Assembly (NCBI GenBank): GCA_009784145.1
Contig: WRCI01000009.1
Span: 1 to 20,916 of the forward strand
Length of the DNA: 20,916 nucleotides
Direction: 5' to 3'
Source: Methanobrevibacter sp.
GTDB lineage: Archaea; Methanobacteriota; Methanobacteria; Methanobacteriales; Methanobacteriaceae
Below the pieces are notes generated by a model that saw nothing but the letters and a program-made list of their open reading frames with translations, was not told the DNA's origin and ran no database searches. A program made the translations under genes and the position numbers. Positions 7,231 to 16,934 of this stretch are shown piece after piece (positions within the stretch are counted from its first letter, which is position 1; every line of letters starts with the position of its first letter).

Positions 7231-7700
7231 TAGATACTGCAAGTATTATGAATATTTTAGCAGATACTCAATTACTTTCATTATTCACATCTGCTGCATT
7301 TATTATAGTTGGGCTGTATGGAGCTATATTCTTAGATAATATAATAAAAAAGATTATTGGAATAGCTTTTATTGAAGAAGGAGCTAATTTATTCATATTA
7401 ACTCTTGGATACAAGCAAGGAGGAGTAATTCCAATATTTTTACCTGGTATGAATGCAGAGTGGTTTGCTGCAAATTCAGCTTATCCTTTACCTCAAGCTC
7501 TTGTTCTTACAACTATTGTTATTGGTGCAAGCGTATTAGCTGTAATGTTAGCTATTGCAATGGTTTTATATAAAAAGCATGGTACCTTAAGTGCATCAGA
7601 AATTTTTGGAGATAAAAAGATAATTTCTAGAAATAAGAACTCTACTTCTAAAAATAGGGGTTCTAATAATTTTGATGATGTAGGTGATGCTAATGAATGA
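7227..7700 (+). CDS. ehbE: Energy-converting hydrogenase B subunit E (MnhC/NuoK-like)
   Basis: 157 residues. Three membrane segments carry the MnhC/NuoK pattern: [28 protein letters not shown], then [29 protein letters not shown]. The glutamates in the second segment and the [17 protein letters not shown] motif are typical of the proton-channel subunit. The last roughly 35 residues form a polar Asn/Ser/Lys-rich tail beyond the core. Starts inside the ehbD stop and ends overlapping the ehbF start. Confidence 0.88.
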   Translation: MIDTASIMNILADTQLLSLFTSAAFIIVGLYGAIFLDNIIKKIIGIAFIEEGANLFILTLGYKQGGVIPIFLPGMNAEWFAANSAYPLPQALVLTTIVIGASVLAVMLAIAMVLYKKHGTLSASEIFGDKKIISRNKNSTSKNRGSNNFDDVGDANE

Positions 7701-9186
7701 ATTAATTGCCTTAATGGTCATTATTCCAATAGCTTGTGCATTATTACTTAATCTTTTCCATAAAAAAGATAATACTGTAAAAATAATAGCTATTGTTGTT
7801 GCTATTGTACTTCCACTTATTCCAATTCTTGCAAACTTTGGATTACATTATTTTGGTGGTCATGCACCTCTAATAACTAATCCATCTCTTTTAGAAAAAG
7901 TTCCAGAGACAATTGCTAATTCAAGTTTAGCTATTTTCCATCCTGCTGTTACTTACTCTTATGAAGCAATACAAAAAGTTTTCATATTTTTCTTAGGCAT
8001 TGTAGCATTCTTTGCAATATTCACATCATTAAGCCAAAACAAAAAAATATCTGGAGTATTGATGTTTTTAATGTTTATGGGAACTGCTGCAGTTACTGCA
8101 TTACTATTATCTGATGATATTTTTCATATGTATATATTCTTTGAAATAGCTGCTTTAACTCAAGTTGGAATTATATTAACTTCAAAAACCGATAATAATT
8201 ATGAAACTGCTTTTAAATACTTGATTTTAGGAGCTATTGGCGCACCAATGCTTCTTGTAGGAATAGGATTTGTTCTTGGTATTGTTGGTAGTGTAAACAT
8301 TACTGACATTGTATATGCAATATCTCAAAATTTAGTATATCCATTTTCACATTCTTTATTAATTGCATTTGGTTTAATATTCTTTGGTTGGTTATATGTA
8401 TCTGGATTACCACCATTCCATACTATAAAAGCAAATGTTTATAGTCAAGCTCTTCCAAATGCCGCCGCTTTACTTCAGGTGTTTACTGTTATAACATTCA
8501 TAGCTTTTGGAATAACTATATTTAGAATTTTCTCTTATTTACCATTCTTTAAAACATTGGTATTAATATTTGCACTACTTGCAATGATTTTAGGAATTAC
8601 AATGGCAATTATGCAAACAGATTTTAGAAAGATGATTGGATTTTTAGCTGTTGGTGAACTTGGATACATTGGACTTGGGTTTGGTTTAGGAACTGAACTT
8701 TCTATTACAGCAGGTCTTTTCCAAGGAATCAACGAAATTATTGTAACTGCTTTATTATTCATAGGGTTTGGTACAGTATTATATCTTACTAAAACTTCTG
8801 ATACTAGAAAACTTGGAGGTATGATTGAACATACTCCTAAATTAGCTATAATGATTCTTATTGGGGGGCTTGCAATGGCAGGAGTTCCTCCTTTAAATGG
8901 ATTCCAAAGTAAATTAATGATTGTTCAAGCTGCTCTTGATTCAGGATTCCCTGAAATAGCTATTATAGCAGTACTTATAAGTATTGTAACATTTATGGTA
9001 TTTGTAAAAGCATTCCATTCAATTTACTTAAAACCTAAACCAAATAATCTTAAGGTTTTAAATAAACCAGTTCCTAACTCTTCGATAATTGCAATTACAG
9101 TATTATTAATATTATGTATAGTTTTAGGTCTTTTCCCTCAATTAGTCACAGACAGTATTTCACAATTTGCAATGGGGTTGATTTAA
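7693..9186 (+). CDS. ehbF: Energy-converting hydrogenase B subunit F (MnhD/NuoN-like antiporter subunit)
   Basis: 497 residues and about 14 membrane helices; the main antiporter-like subunit of Ehb. Recognisable positions are the channel glutamate in [11 protein letters not shown] (about E151), the lysine in [14 protein letters not shown] (about K175), and [27 protein letters not shown], the equivalent of the PPFHSWLPDA loop of NuoL/M/N proteins. It is thought to move H+ or Na+ to drive electrons uphill to ferredoxin. ATG 7693 is preferred to GTG 7684 and ATG 7687 because GGTGAT (7683-7688) precedes it at suitable spacing. Its first eight bases overlap the end of ehbE. Confidence 0.92.
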   Translation: MNELIALMVIIPIACALLLNLFHKKDNTVKIIAIVVAIVLPLIPILANFGLHYFGGHAPLITNPSLLEKVPETIANSSLAIFHPAVTYSYEAIQKVFIFFLGIVAFFAIFTSLSQNKKISGVLMFLMFMGTAAVTALLLSDDIFHMYIFFEIAALTQVGIILTSKTDNNYETAFKYLILGAIGAPMLLVGIGFVLGIVGSVNITDIVYAISQNLVYPFSHSLLIAFGLIFFGWLYVSGLPPFHTIKANVYSQALPNAAALLQVFTVITFIAFGITIFRIFSYLPFFKTLVLIFALLAMILGITMAIMQTDFRKMIGFLAVGELGYIGLGFGLGTELSITAGLFQGINEIIVTALLFIGFGTVLYLTKTSDTRKLGGMIEHTPKLAIMILIGGLAMAGVPPLNGFQSKLMIVQAALDSGFPEIAIIAVLISIVTFMVFVKAFHSIYLKPKPNNLKVLNKPVPNSSIIAITVLLILCIVLGLFPQLVTDSISQFAMGLI

Positions 9187-9187
9187 T

Positions 9188-9526
9188 ATGGAATTGTATG
9201 ATAAAATAGTAAATTCCTTTAAAGGTATTACAAGTATTAAAGAAAAAGTAAAAGATGACCTTACTACAAATGAATCTGTTTCATCCGCATTAGCTGCTGA
9301 ATTAGTTCTTATTTCAACTCTTCTAATTGCAGCTATAATGTTTAGACATATTAACATAATATTAACTATTGTTGTTGTATTAGGATTAGCTCTTATTTTG
9401 ATTACTAACATGCCTTTAATCCCAAAATTAATTAAAGAACAAAGTGATTCTTTAGAAAAGATGATGTTTTATGTAATTCTGACTTTAGGTATTTTAATTA
9501 CAATTATTTACTGGGGGACTATTTAA
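9188..9526 (+). CDS. ehbG: Energy-converting hydrogenase B subunit G
   Basis: 112 residues: a polar, lysine-rich N-terminal stretch (about 1-30), then three hydrophobic segments (LAAELVLISTLLIAAIMF, NIILTIVVVLGLALILITN, MMFYVILTLGILITIIYW). I recognise it by position between the MnhD-like and MbhE-like subunits rather than by a strong domain. It begins one base after ehbF, with a GGGGTTGAT ribosome site in the ehbF end. Its last codons and stop form the first unit of the 30-bp repeat that follows, and the stop overlaps an ATG in TAATG. Confidence 0.8.
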   Translation: MELYDKIVNSFKGITSIKEKVKDDLTTNESVSSALAAELVLISTLLIAAIMFRHINIILTIVVVLGLALILITNMPLIPKLIKEQSDSLEKMMFYVILTLGILITIIYWGTI

Positions 9527-9627
9527 TGTCTAAATTTTTATGGGATGGCTATTTAATGTCTAAAATTTCATTGGTGGGACATTTAATGTCTAAAATTTAC
9601 TGGAGGTCTATTTAATGTCTAATGATG
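9511..9627. repeat. Tandem ribosome-site/start-codon repeats (30/30/29 bp)
   Basis: The string ATTTAATGTCTAA occurs four times, with ATG at 9526, 9556, 9586 and 9615. Each is preceded by a G-rich ribosome-site-like stretch (GGGGGAC, GGGATGG, GGTGGGA, GGAGGT). The last step is 29 rather than 30 bp, which puts ehbH in the overlapping frame. Confidence 0.9.
9526..9615 (+). CDS. 29-residue coupled mini-ORF between ehbG and ehbH
   Basis: Begins with the ATG that overlaps the ehbG stop (TAATG at 9524-9528) and ends with a TAA that overlaps the ehbH ATG (TAATG at 9613-9617). It reads [29 protein letters not shown]: three near-repeats created by duplication of the ribosome-site/start segment. A GGGGGACT sequence precedes its start. 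It would let ribosomes leaving ehbG run on to ehbH. It could be a true small peptide, a translational coupler, or simply a by-product of slippage; expression is not shown. Confidence 0.45.
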   Translation: MSKFLWDGYLMSKISLVGHLMSKIYWRSI

Positions 9628-9950
9628 ATAAGTCAAACAATGTAGAAAATATAGAAGACAATGATTATAAAGGAATTAGAACTCTTATATTATCAATATC
9701 TACAGCACTTTTTGCTCTTACTTTATTTGATGTTATGTATGGATTTAAAAGTTTAATTAATCCAGGTATTAGTAAAGTTTACAATGCTTTAGGTACTCCA
9801 ATTCAACCAAATATGGTAACTCTTGTGGTATTTGATTGGAGAGCCTATGATACTCTTGGTGAAGCTTTGATATTAGTAACTGCTGTGGTTATAGTTCTTT
9901 TAGTATTTGGAAGAGGTTTAGTTGAAGGAAATTCTGAGGAGGATGAATAA
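9615..9950 (+). CDS. ehbH: Energy-converting hydrogenase B subunit H (MbhE-like)
   Basis: 111 residues: an acidic N-terminal tail (about 1-24) and two membrane segments flanking an extracytoplasmic-type loop. The sequence [31 protein letters not shown] is the signature of MbhE and the C-terminal part of MnhA-type subunits. It is part of the ion-translocating arm. The best of the four local ribosome sites (GGAGGT, 9602-9607) lies directly before it. Its stop overlaps the ehbI start (TAATG), so they are coupled. Confidence 0.87.
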   Translation: MSNDDKSNNVENIEDNDYKGIRTLILSISTALFALTLFDVMYGFKSLINPGISKVYNALGTPIQPNMVTLVVFDWRAYDTLGEALILVTAVVIVLLVFGRGLVEGNSEEDE

Positions 9951-10441
9951 TGAGTCCTATTCTTAAACTATTTGCATTTCCAGTTTCATTTATAATTATT
10001 TCTTTAGGGATTCTGACTATTTTAGGAGGACATATTACCCCGGGTGGAGGATTTCAAGGAGGAGCAATGGTTGCAGGAGGAGTTATTCTCTGTATAATTG
10101 TTTATGGTATTAATAATAGTCCTATAAAGTTTTCCCACGATTTTATAGCTATAATTGAAAGTGTTGGTGCATTAGGATTTGTTTTATTAGGAACAATTGG
10201 TTTAGTGTTTTCTGGATTTTATTTATATAATGTAGGAACAGATTTTTATGGTATTCTTTCCCCAGCATTTGTTAGTATGTTCCATTATCCAGATCCAACA
10301 AATACAGGAATTGTCCCATATTTAAATATTTTCATTGGATTGAAAGTTTTAGTAGGTTTAAGTGCTGTTGTAATAGCATTTTCACAATTTGAAAGAATTA
10401 AAAATGATGATAGTGATACCTCTGTTGAGAGGAATAAATAG
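9950..10441 (+). CDS. ehbI: Energy-converting hydrogenase B subunit I (MnhB-like)
   Basis: 163 residues with the MnhB domain: four membrane segments and the conserved [22 protein letters not shown] motif near the N-terminus. [19 protein letters not shown] forms the last helix, followed by a short charged tail. It is a Mrp-type antiporter subunit within Ehb. GGAGGATG in the end of ehbH acts as its ribosome site. Confidence 0.9.
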   Translation: MSPILKLFAFPVSFIIISLGILTILGGHITPGGGFQGGAMVAGGVILCIIVYGINNSPIKFSHDFIAIIESVGALGFVLLGTIGLVFSGFYLYNVGTDFYGILSPAFVSMFHYPDPTNTGIVPYLNIFIGLKVLVGLSAVVIAFSQFERIKNDDSDTSVERNK

Positions 10442-10452
10442 GAGATTAATCA

Positions 10453-10710
10453 ATGTTATTATATTTAGGACCAATAATTTTTGGGTTTTTAACAGGATTG
10501 CTTTTAGGAACAAGAATTAATCCAAACCCTGAAAGTGATATTAAATTTACAATTGGATCATATATCATAATATTTATTGCAGCGCTTATAGTAGCTTGGC
10601 AAATTGGACCTTATCCATTTTATAATGATATTGCCATATCTACAGGATTTATATCTGGTACTGTTGGTTTGATAGTAGGTAATCTTCTTAGAATAATGGT
10701 AAAAACCTAA
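10453..10710 (+). CDS. ehbJ: Energy-converting hydrogenase B subunit J
   Basis: An 85-residue hydrophobic protein with three membrane segments (GPIIFGFLTGLLLGTRI, IGSYIIIFIAALIVAW, GFISGTVGLIVGNLLRIM). The identification rests mainly on position at the end of the membrane-subunit block and on size. GGAGATTAA at 10441-10449 is a good ribosome site, and only 11 bases separate it from ehbI. It is followed by the largest spacer inside the locus. Confidence 0.8.
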   Translation: MLLYLGPIIFGFLTGLLLGTRINPNPESDIKFTIGSYIIIFIAALIVAWQIGPYPFYNDIAISTGFISGTVGLIVGNLLRIMVKT

Positions 10711-11051
10711 ATTTATTAGATATGGTGGATTATTAAATTATAAAAATATTATTTAGATTATAAATAAATTATTTAAATTATAATATAATATTATTTAGAT
10801 TATAAAAATATTATTTAAATTATAAAAATATTATTTAGATTATAAATAAATTATTTAAATTATAATATAATATTATGTAGATTATAAAACAATATTATTA
10901 AGATTGTAATATACTATTATTTAGATATTAATATATTATTAGTATAAATACAAGTTTATTAGATATAATATAAGATATAAAATTTATAATAAGTTAAAAA
11001 TCTATAGGAAATAAAGTTTATAAAAAATTAAGTCTATAGGAAGTTAAAATC
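10711..11051. other. Intra-operon AT spacer with 82-bp tandem repeat
   Basis: 341 bp without a gene between ehbJ and ehbK. An 82-bp unit starting at 10735 and 10817 is repeated with few changes and is itself built of TTATTTAGATTATAAA sub-units. No coding-strand T run exceeds three bases although A runs of five or six occur, so it looks transcribable throughout. A near-duplicate TCTATAGGAA element lies at about 11001 and 11033, the latter giving the weak ehbK ribosome site. Confidence 0.75.
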
Positions 11052-12650
11052 ATGTTTTTATCAACAAATAAATGCAATGGAATCGGAGAATGTATTAAAG
11101 TATGTCCTACCGAAGCTATTCGCCTTATCAATGGTAAAGCTTTTAGTTGTATTACTTGTGGCATATGTTATGATGCTTGCCCAAATAACGCAATATTCAA
11201 AAATAAGTATGGGGGATATGTTGTTGACAGAGCTAAATGTAATGCCTGTGGGGTCTGCGAATTTAGCTGTCCAGTTAGTAGTATTCATATTGAAGATGGT
11301 GTAACAAAAGGAATATGTGCAAGATGTGGTGTCTGTGTTGATGCATGTCCAAGTGATTCAAGAGTAGATGGCTTTGACTTAGTTGAAGAAAGACAACTCA
11401 ACCTTTTAAAATCTTTTAACTTTGCTTTCCCTTCTTTAGATGATAAGAAATTAGGAAGTGCTGATGGTAAAAAAACAGGAACTAAAATAGGAACTACTGA
11501 AGTTAAAAGAAATTGTGTTTCTACAGACCTTGATGAATGTATATTATGTGGAAGATGTCAATATTATTGTCCTACAAATGCTATAAAAGTCAAAATTGAC
11601 CAAAATAGTATTTGTACTAGTTGTAGGGTTTGTAAAGATGTTTGCCCTTCTGATGCAATTTCTAAAGGTGTTGTTAATCATGATAAATGTGTTTTATGTT
11701 TAAGTTGTATTAAGAATTGTCCTCATGATGCAATTTCTCTTGATAACTTTAAAGTTAACATAAATAAGATTGATCAAGATATTACTGGTTCAATTAAATC
11801 TTGTTTAAACTGTGGTCTTTGCGTATTTAAAAGTAAAACTAGTGCTTTAAAACAAATTAATGGAAAAATGAGATATGATCCATCTTTAGATTTCGAAAGT
11901 GTCCGAAATATTGGTAAAGATATTAATAAATTTGAGGATGAACTTCTTGATAATATTTTAGATGATGCATTTGATGAAAATATAGATGATATTGAAATTG
12001 ATATTATAGATACTTATGAATTTAAAAATAGTGGAAAATTTGATAATAATGCGGATATGGAATTAGCTAGAGAATTATTAGAAGTTGAAAGTAAATCTGA
12101 AAAAATCAATCAAAATGCAATTGATGCTTGTCATGTTTCTACTTTAAAAGAAGATAATAAATTTGGTCTTAGTGGTTATTGCGTATCTTGTGGAAAATGT
12201 GTTAAAGTATGTGATATACAAAAAGCAAGAAATTTTAATGCAGTTAAATGGGATGGAAAAGTTTCTGATGATTGTATATCTTGTGGAATATGTAGTGAAC
12301 TTTGTCCAAAAGATGCAATTACATTAAAAAGAGGAACAATTAGTGTTGATTTAGATAAATGTATTTTATGCGAAACTTGTGGAATTCACTGTCCAGTAGA
12401 TGCGATTCCAAAAACTACTACTGTTAAAAAAAGAATAGCTAGAGGTTTTAACTTAATAGATAATAAATTATGTATGAATTGTAAGTTGTGTAAAAGAATT
12501 TGCCCTGAAGAGGCAATCATTGACAAAAAAGAATTAGGAATGCTTGTTGATGAGGATAAATGTATTTATTGTGGAGCATGTGCTAATGCTTGTCCTGCCA
12601 AAGCATTTATTTTCCAAAGAGAATTTAAAAATTCAAACGAATCAATTTAG
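11052..12650 (+). CDS. ehbK: Energy-converting hydrogenase B subunit K (polyferredoxin)
   Basis: 532 residues with 13 ferredoxin-type CxxCxxCxxxC(P) motifs, beginning near residues 8, 33, 63, 89, 163, 188, 213, 251, 377, 408, 437, 474 and 504. Eleven have all four cysteines. Motif 1 has Ile11 in place of the second cysteine, and motif 8 has Ser261 in place of the fourth. It should hold a dozen or so [4Fe-4S] clusters and carry electrons between the hydrogenase core and soluble ferredoxin or enzymes on the cytoplasmic face. An acidic, cysteine-free insert (about 279-355, rich in Asp/Glu/Asn) separates the first eight motifs from the last five. The ribosome site (AGGAAG, 11038-11043) is weak. 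Confidence 0.9.
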   Translation: MFLSTNKCNGIGECIKVCPTEAIRLINGKAFSCITCGICYDACPNNAIFKNKYGGYVVDRAKCNACGVCEFSCPVSSIHIEDGVTKGICARCGVCVDACPSDSRVDGFDLVEERQLNLLKSFNFAFPSLDDKKLGSADGKKTGTKIGTTEVKRNCVSTDLDECILCGRCQYYCPTNAIKVKIDQNSICTSCRVCKDVCPSDAISKGVVNHDKCVLCLSCIKNCPHDAISLDNFKVNINKIDQDITGSIKSCLNCGLCVFKSKTSALKQINGKMRYDPSLDFESVRNIGKDINKFEDELLDNILDDAFDENIDDIEIDIIDTYEFKNSGKFDNNADMELARELLEVESKSEKINQNAIDACHVSTLKEDNKFGLSGYCVSCGKCVKVCDIQKARNFNAVKWDGKVSDDCISCGICSELCPKDAITLKRGTISVDLDKCILCETCGIHCPVDAIPKTTTVKKRIARGFNLIDNKLCMNCKLCKRICPEEAIIDKKELGMLVDEDKCIYCGACANACPAKAFIFQREFKNSNESI

Positions 12651-12707
12651 TTAAAAATTTCAATATTAAAATCTTATTAATGATATAAATACACTTATGG
12701 TGTTTAA

Positions 12708-13229
12708 ATGAAAAATTTACTTAGAATTATACTAGAAGGAGCTTATGGAAATTTTAAAAAAATATTTTTTGCTTCTAATAGAGTAACTGACATGAAAATA
12801 CGAGAAGAAATTTTAGGTGGCAAAGTTAAGCCAACTGATAAAGTAGCTAGTGATGCTTGTATTGGTTGTTCTGGTTGTGCCAATGTTTGTCCAACTGGTG
12901 CAGTAACAATGGAAAAATTGGTTACTCCTGTAAATCTAATGGAAGGTTGGTCTAAAACTCATGTTCCAGTTATGAATAGTGAAAAATGTGTTTTTTGTTA
13001 TTATTGTCATGATTTTTGTCCAGTTTATGCTTTATTTGGTGAAAAAGCCACAATACATCCAACTGATGTTGGTGAAGTAGAAGTAAATCTTAGTGAGCTA
13101 ATGGACAAACCTCTTAGGATTTCTGAGGATAAACTTTCCTTCATTGCACAGTATTTGTCTGATAAGACTATTTTAAAAAGTCAAGGTGAAGATAAACTTG
13201 AAAAATTACATAAAATGACTGAAAGTTAG
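12708..13229 (+). CDS. ehbL: Energy-converting hydrogenase B subunit L (2[4Fe-4S] ferredoxin)
   Basis: 173 residues with two complete cluster motifs: C51, C54, C57, C61 ([13 protein letters not shown]) and C94, C97, C100, C104 ([13 protein letters not shown]). The long stretch between the motifs and the N-terminal helix resemble NuoI/Mbh-type ferredoxin subunits that link the small hydrogenase subunit to electron acceptors. GGTG at 12699-12702 serves as ribosome site. It follows ehbK after 57 bp. Confidence 0.88.
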   Translation: MKNLLRIILEGAYGNFKKIFFASNRVTDMKIREEILGGKVKPTDKVASDACIGCSGCANVCPTGAVTMEKLVTPVNLMEGWSKTHVPVMNSEKCVFCYYCHDFCPVYALFGEKATIHPTDVGEVEVNLSELMDKPLRISEDKLSFIAQYLSDKTILKSQGEDKLEKLHKMTES

Positions 13230-13469
13230 ATATAAATTAAAAATTAGATTTACATTAATATTTAGATATAAATATAAAGAATAAATTTACACTAATATTT
13301 AGATATAAATATAAAGAATAAATATAAAATTAAATTAGGTATAAAGATTAGATATAAAATTAAATTAAATATAAAATTAAATTAGGTATAAAGATTAGAT
13401 ATAAAATTAAATTAAATATAAAATTAATATAATTATAAATTAATCATATAAAGGAATAAGAGGGATTTA
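13230..13469. repeat. Intra-operon tandem repeats between ehbL and ehbM
   Basis: Two arrays: a roughly 42-bp unit (TTAATATTTAGATATAAATA type) repeated near 13255 and 13297, and a unit containing ATTAGGTATAAAGATTAGAT repeated near 13335 and 13383. No coding-strand T run exceeds three. The ehbM ribosome site (GAGGGAT) follows. Confidence 0.75.
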
Positions 13470-13916
13470 ATGAACCTTAAATCATTTTCAAGGGCAAGAG
13501 CTGTCCATTTAATGTTAGTATACACTGGAGGATGCAATGGTTGCGATATAGAGATAGTAAATTGTGTTCTTTCACCTAAATTTGATGTTGAGCAATATAA
13601 GGTTTTTTTAACATGGAACCCTCGTGAAGCTGATGTTTTACTGGTATCTGGTCCTGTAACTAGGTTTAATGAAGAACCATTAAAGAAAATTTATGAAGCA
13701 ATTCCTGAACCTAAAGCTGTTGTAGCTGCAGGATCTTGTGCTTTAATGGGTGGAGTTTATAAAAATATTCATGGAGACATTCCATCAGAAGAAATTATGG
13801 GACCTGTTGAAAATATAATTCCTGTTGATGCTAAAGTACCAGGATGTGCAGTCAGACCAGAAGATCTTATTTCTGGAGTAGTAGCAGCTTTACCTAAATT
13901 ATTAGAAGCAGATTAA
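13470..13916 (+). CDS. ehbM: Energy-converting hydrogenase B subunit M ([NiFe] hydrogenase small subunit)
   Basis: 148 residues, the size of the short NuoB-like small subunit of group 4 hydrogenases. Four cysteines placed to bind the proximal [4Fe-4S] cluster are visible: C22 and C25 in [11 protein letters not shown]90 in [10 protein letters not shown] and C126 in [10 protein letters not shown]. It passes electrons between the NiFe site of EhbN and the ferredoxin subunits. GAGGGAT precedes the ATG. The last 14 bases around the stop are copied exactly 42 bp downstream. Confidence 0.92.
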   Translation: MNLKSFSRARAVHLMLVYTGGCNGCDIEIVNCVLSPKFDVEQYKVFLTWNPREADVLLVSGPVTRFNEEPLKKIYEAIPEPKAVVAAGSCALMGGVYKNIHGDIPSEEIMGPVENIIPVDAKVPGCAVRPEDLISGVVAALPKLLEAD

Positions 13917-14060
13917 ATATTATTGGAATTATATTAGATATTATAGTAAGCAGATTAAATATCATTGTAAATAAGTTAAATATCATTGTAAGCAAGTTAA
14001 ATATTATCGTAAATAAGTTAAATATTATTAGAAGTAGATTAAATATTTTAGATTTATTAA
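13907..14060. repeat. Degenerate tandem repeats seeded at the ehbM stop codon
   Basis: AGCAGATTAAATAT at 13907-13920 (containing the ehbM TAA) recurs exactly at 13949-13962. Variants AAGTTAAATATCATTGTAA and AAGTTAAATATTATCGTAA follow to about 14050. The array fills the ehbM-ehbN gap. Confidence 0.75.
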
Positions 14061-14117
14061 ATTTATTAGAAAATATTAATTTAGAAAATATTGATTAAAT
14101 TATTATATGTGATTATA

Positions 14118-15251
14118 ATGACAGAAGATAAAAGACCAATCAAGCAGGAAATAATAGAGACAGAAGTTAGTATGGGTACAGTCCATCCTGCTGCTTTGGA
14201 ACCATATAGGGTTAGACTTTTTGTTGAAGATGAGATTGTTAAAGATGCTGAAATTACAGTTGGTGTCAATCATAGGGGAATTGAGAGAATAATGGAAGGA
14301 CTCCCTGTAGAAAAAGCCAATGCTCTTACAGAGAAAGTTTGTGGAATATGTTCAAATGCACATATTTGGAATTCTGTATTAACTGCAGAAAAAGGTCTTG
14401 GAATTGAAATTCCCCAGAGAGCTAATTATATTAGAGTCATTGTTGAAGAACTTGAAAGATTACATAGTCATTGTCTTTACCTTGCACATGGTAGTGAAGT
14501 TTTAGGTCATGAAACCTTTTCAATGAGAGCTTTTTATTTAAGAGAAACTGCAATGGAATTACTTAGAATGATTGGAGGTAATCGTGTTCAATATGGTGCA
14601 TCTATTATTGGTGGAGTTAGACCAAGATGTGAACTTAATGAAATGAGATTACAAAAGATTGCTGATGGAATGGATACTTTTGAAAAAGGAATTTTGGATT
14701 TTGCTGACCGATTCTCATCAGATCCAATTGTTATGAGTAGGATTGAAGGAATTGGTGTAATAAGCCAAAAACAAGCAAAAGAACTAGAAGTCACTGGTCC
14801 TTGTCTTAGATCAACTGGTTTGGCTCAAGACCTTAGAACAGTTATGAAAGAATATGAAGATTTTGATTTTGAGGTTATAACTCAAGATGATGGTGATGTG
14901 AAATCAAATATTTTAATGAGAGTTCTTGAAGTTCCAGAATCAATCAAAATCATTCGCCAAGCAATTAAAAATCTTCCAAAAGGTCCAATTATTGATAGAT
15001 CTTGGGAAATGTTTGATTGTGACACTATAAAAAGTTATATTGAGGTTCCACGTGGAACATTATATCATTCTTATGGAATTGAAGATGGTCGTGTAAGAGG
15101 TAGTATAATTAGAACTCCATCAATGACTAATATTGGAGCTATGCAACTTGCTTGTATTGGAGATCATATAACTGATGCACAACTATGTATAGTACAATGT
15201 GATCCATGTTTTACTTGTACTGATAGAGCTATTGAAGTAATTAAGATTTAA
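14118..15251 (+). CDS. ehbN: Energy-converting hydrogenase B subunit N ([NiFe] hydrogenase large subunit)
   Basis: 377 residues; the catalytic subunit. The two NiFe-binding CxxC motifs are intact: C75 and C78 in [11 protein letters not shown], and C364 and C367 in [10 protein letters not shown]. Other hallmarks are [28 protein letters not shown] and [20 protein letters not shown]. The protein ends ten residues after the last cysteine, so a long cleavable maturation tail is absent. It is homologous to NuoD and to the Ech and Eha large subunits. ATG 14118 is chosen over TTG 14091, which would add nine non-conserved residues; GTGAT at 14109-14113 is a modest ribosome site. Confidence 0.93.
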   Translation: MTEDKRPIKQEIIETEVSMGTVHPAALEPYRVRLFVEDEIVKDAEITVGVNHRGIERIMEGLPVEKANALTEKVCGICSNAHIWNSVLTAEKGLGIEIPQRANYIRVIVEELERLHSHCLYLAHGSEVLGHETFSMRAFYLRETAMELLRMIGGNRVQYGASIIGGVRPRCELNEMRLQKIADGMDTFEKGILDFADRFSSDPIVMSRIEGIGVISQKQAKELEVTGPCLRSTGLAQDLRTVMKEYEDFDFEVITQDDGDVKSNILMRVLEVPESIKIIRQAIKNLPKGPIIDRSWEMFDCDTIKSYIEVPRGTLYHSYGIEDGRVRGSIIRTPSMTNIGAMQLACIGDHITDAQLCIVQCDPCFTCTDRAIEVIKI

Positions 15252-15345
15252 TAATTTAATTGATTAATGTATAATGTTATTAGGAATTAAATAATAATTT
15301 AGTTGATTAATGTATAATGTTATTAGGAATTAAATAATTGATTAG
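15252..15345. repeat. 43-bp tandem repeat between ehbN and ehbO
   Basis: TGATTAATGTATAATGTTAT occurs at 15261 and 15304 within two nearly identical 43-bp units, with a partial third. The rest of the 199-bp spacer is A-rich and has no T run longer than four. Confidence 0.8.
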
Positions 15346-15450
15346 TATATAATAATTATTAGAATAAATAAATTTTATGAGTTATCATTATAAAAGAAAG
15401 ATAAATAAATGATAAAATAATAGGAAAAAAGGAATAATAGAGGAAATAAA

Positions 15451-16452
15451 ATGTCAGTTATCACAATTATATTTTCAATTTTAGGAGTGATTGGTACATT
15501 AGTTTTAGCCCTAATTATAGGAATGCTTCTTCCAGGAATTGAAAGGAAATATATTCAAGCAAGAATTCAGCAAAGGATAGGTCCTCCAGTTACAAGTCCT
15601 GGAATAATGGCACCAATTAAGTTTTTCTTTAAGGAAAATATATCTCCTAATTCACCAGTACCTGGTCTTTATAAATCACTACCAATTGTTTGTTTCATTG
15701 TTGTACTTTTGATTTTATTAGCTTTAACTCCTCAAATGTACTTTTTCGGTGCTTTTACTAGCATAATAGCTATAATTGGATTTTTAAAAGTTGAAGAAGT
15801 TACTTATGTTCTAATGGGATCACTTTCTAAATCTATAATGTCACTAAGTATGCCGTTCCCTGATTTAGCTAAAGGTGCAGCTTATCCCAATGCTGAAAGA
15901 TCATATATTGAAGATATAAGTTCTTCTAGAGCTTTTCGATTGATTGCATTTGGATCTTTTCCAATATATCTTGCAATTTTCATACCAGTAGCTATAACTG
16001 GAAGTATTTTTCTTGGAGATATTGTTGCTTATCAACAAGCCAATGGTCCATTTATTTTATCTTTAGCTGGAGTTATAGGAACAGTAGTTTTCTTTATAGG
16101 TTATATGATACTTCTAAATGAATATCCTTTTAATATTTTAAAATCTAAAGCAGATGTTATTGAAGGACCTTATATGGAATATGCTTCTAAATATCGTTCA
16201 GTTGTTTATTTAACAAAAGGGTTTTTAATGTTCACTCTTGGAGCATTGTTTTCAGTTTTATTTATTGGGGTTCCTCCAAATATATTGTCTTGGGGAATGC
16301 TAGTTAATATAGCTGTTGCTCTTATTTTCCCTGTTTTAATGGGTATTATGAGTGCATTTTCCCCAGTATTCACATACAGACAATTTTACCCAGTAGTAGC
16401 TACAACTTCTCTTTTAGGAGTTTTAGCAATTGTAATAGGATTATTAAGTTAA
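15451..16452 (+). CDS. ehbO: Energy-converting hydrogenase B subunit O (NuoH-like membrane anchor)
   Basis: 333 residues with about eight membrane helices. The NuoH/EchB signature is clear: [19 protein letters not shown] (residues about 29-46) and [10 protein letters not shown] after the first helix. Later come [17 protein letters not shown] and [21 protein letters not shown], the charged loops that contact the catalytic subunits in complex I. It couples electron transfer at EhbM/N to the ion channels of EhbA-J. GAGG (15440-15443) precedes the ATG by seven bases. Confidence 0.92.
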   Translation: MSVITIIFSILGVIGTLVLALIIGMLLPGIERKYIQARIQQRIGPPVTSPGIMAPIKFFFKENISPNSPVPGLYKSLPIVCFIVVLLILLALTPQMYFFGAFTSIIAIIGFLKVEEVTYVLMGSLSKSIMSLSMPFPDLAKGAAYPNAERSYIEDISSSRAFRLIAFGSFPIYLAIFIPVAITGSIFLGDIVAYQQANGPFILSLAGVIGTVVFFIGYMILLNEYPFNILKSKADVIEGPYMEYASKYRSVVYLTKGFLMFTLGALFSVLFIGVPPNILSWGMLVNIAVALIFPVLMGIMSAFSPVFTYRQFYPVVATTSLLGVLAIVIGLLS

Positions 16453-16545
16453 GGAAATCATTACCTAATTAAGGATTTCATAAATAATTAAGGATTTCAT
16501 AAATAATTAAGGATTTTGTAAGTAATTAAATATTTCATAGTAATT
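16453..16545. repeat. Short tandem repeats between ehbO and ehbP
   Basis: Units of AATTAAGGATTTCATAAAT with a period of about 21 bp occur three times or more. The first resembles the sequence at the ehbO stop (GTTAAGGAAATCATT). There are no coding-strand T runs above four. Confidence 0.7.
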
Positions 16546-16651
16546 AAAAATTTTACAATAATTAAAAATACCATATATCAAAATTTTATTAGAGTATTAA
16601 TAAATTAATATTTATTGATGCATTAAAAATCAAATTTAAAGGTGATTATCA

Positions 16652-16915
16652 TTGAAGATTGTTGTTAGTGCTTATCATATTGTAAATCTTGCAGGATATA
16701 TTGTAGAGAGGAATTTCCCTTATAGGGATCTTATTTTAGTTAATAAGACATCAGAACCTATTAAAGTAGAAGTGCCTGTTTTTCACGAAAAATGGGTTAA
16801 AGAACATAGGGATTTAGGTTTAGATGTTATTACTGTAAAAGACGACGATAGTTTCTTATCTTTATTCAAAAAAGCAAAATCAGATTTGGATTTGGTTAAA
16901 GCTAAGTTGCAATGA
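16652..16915 (+). CDS. ehbP: Energy-converting hydrogenase B subunit P
   Basis: An 87-residue soluble-looking protein that starts at TTG, with an excellent ribosome site GGTGAT (16641-16646) five bases upstream. It has alternating strands and helices (MKIVVSAYHIVNLAGYIVERNFPYRDLILVN) and a lysine/aspartate-rich C-terminal helix. I know no catalytic motif; the assignment rests on position between ehbO and ehbQ and on size. It is followed by a strong T-rich terminator, suggesting that the main transcript ends here. Confidence 0.8.
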   Translation: MKIVVSAYHIVNLAGYIVERNFPYRDLILVNKTSEPIKVEVPVFHEKWVKEHRDLGLDVITVKDDDSFLSLFKKAKSDLDLVKAKLQ

Positions 16916-16934
16916 TTTTTAAGAAAATTTATTG

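Noticed and set aside
10735..10900. The 82-bp repeats as an origin of replication or centromere-like site
   Set aside because: No origin-recognition-box-like G-rich motif and no replication gene; similar AT repeats occur in most gaps here.
14091..14117. TTG 14091 as the start of EhbN
   Set aside because: It adds nine residues (MIKLLYVII) unlike the family N-terminus; ATG 14118 gives the expected start.
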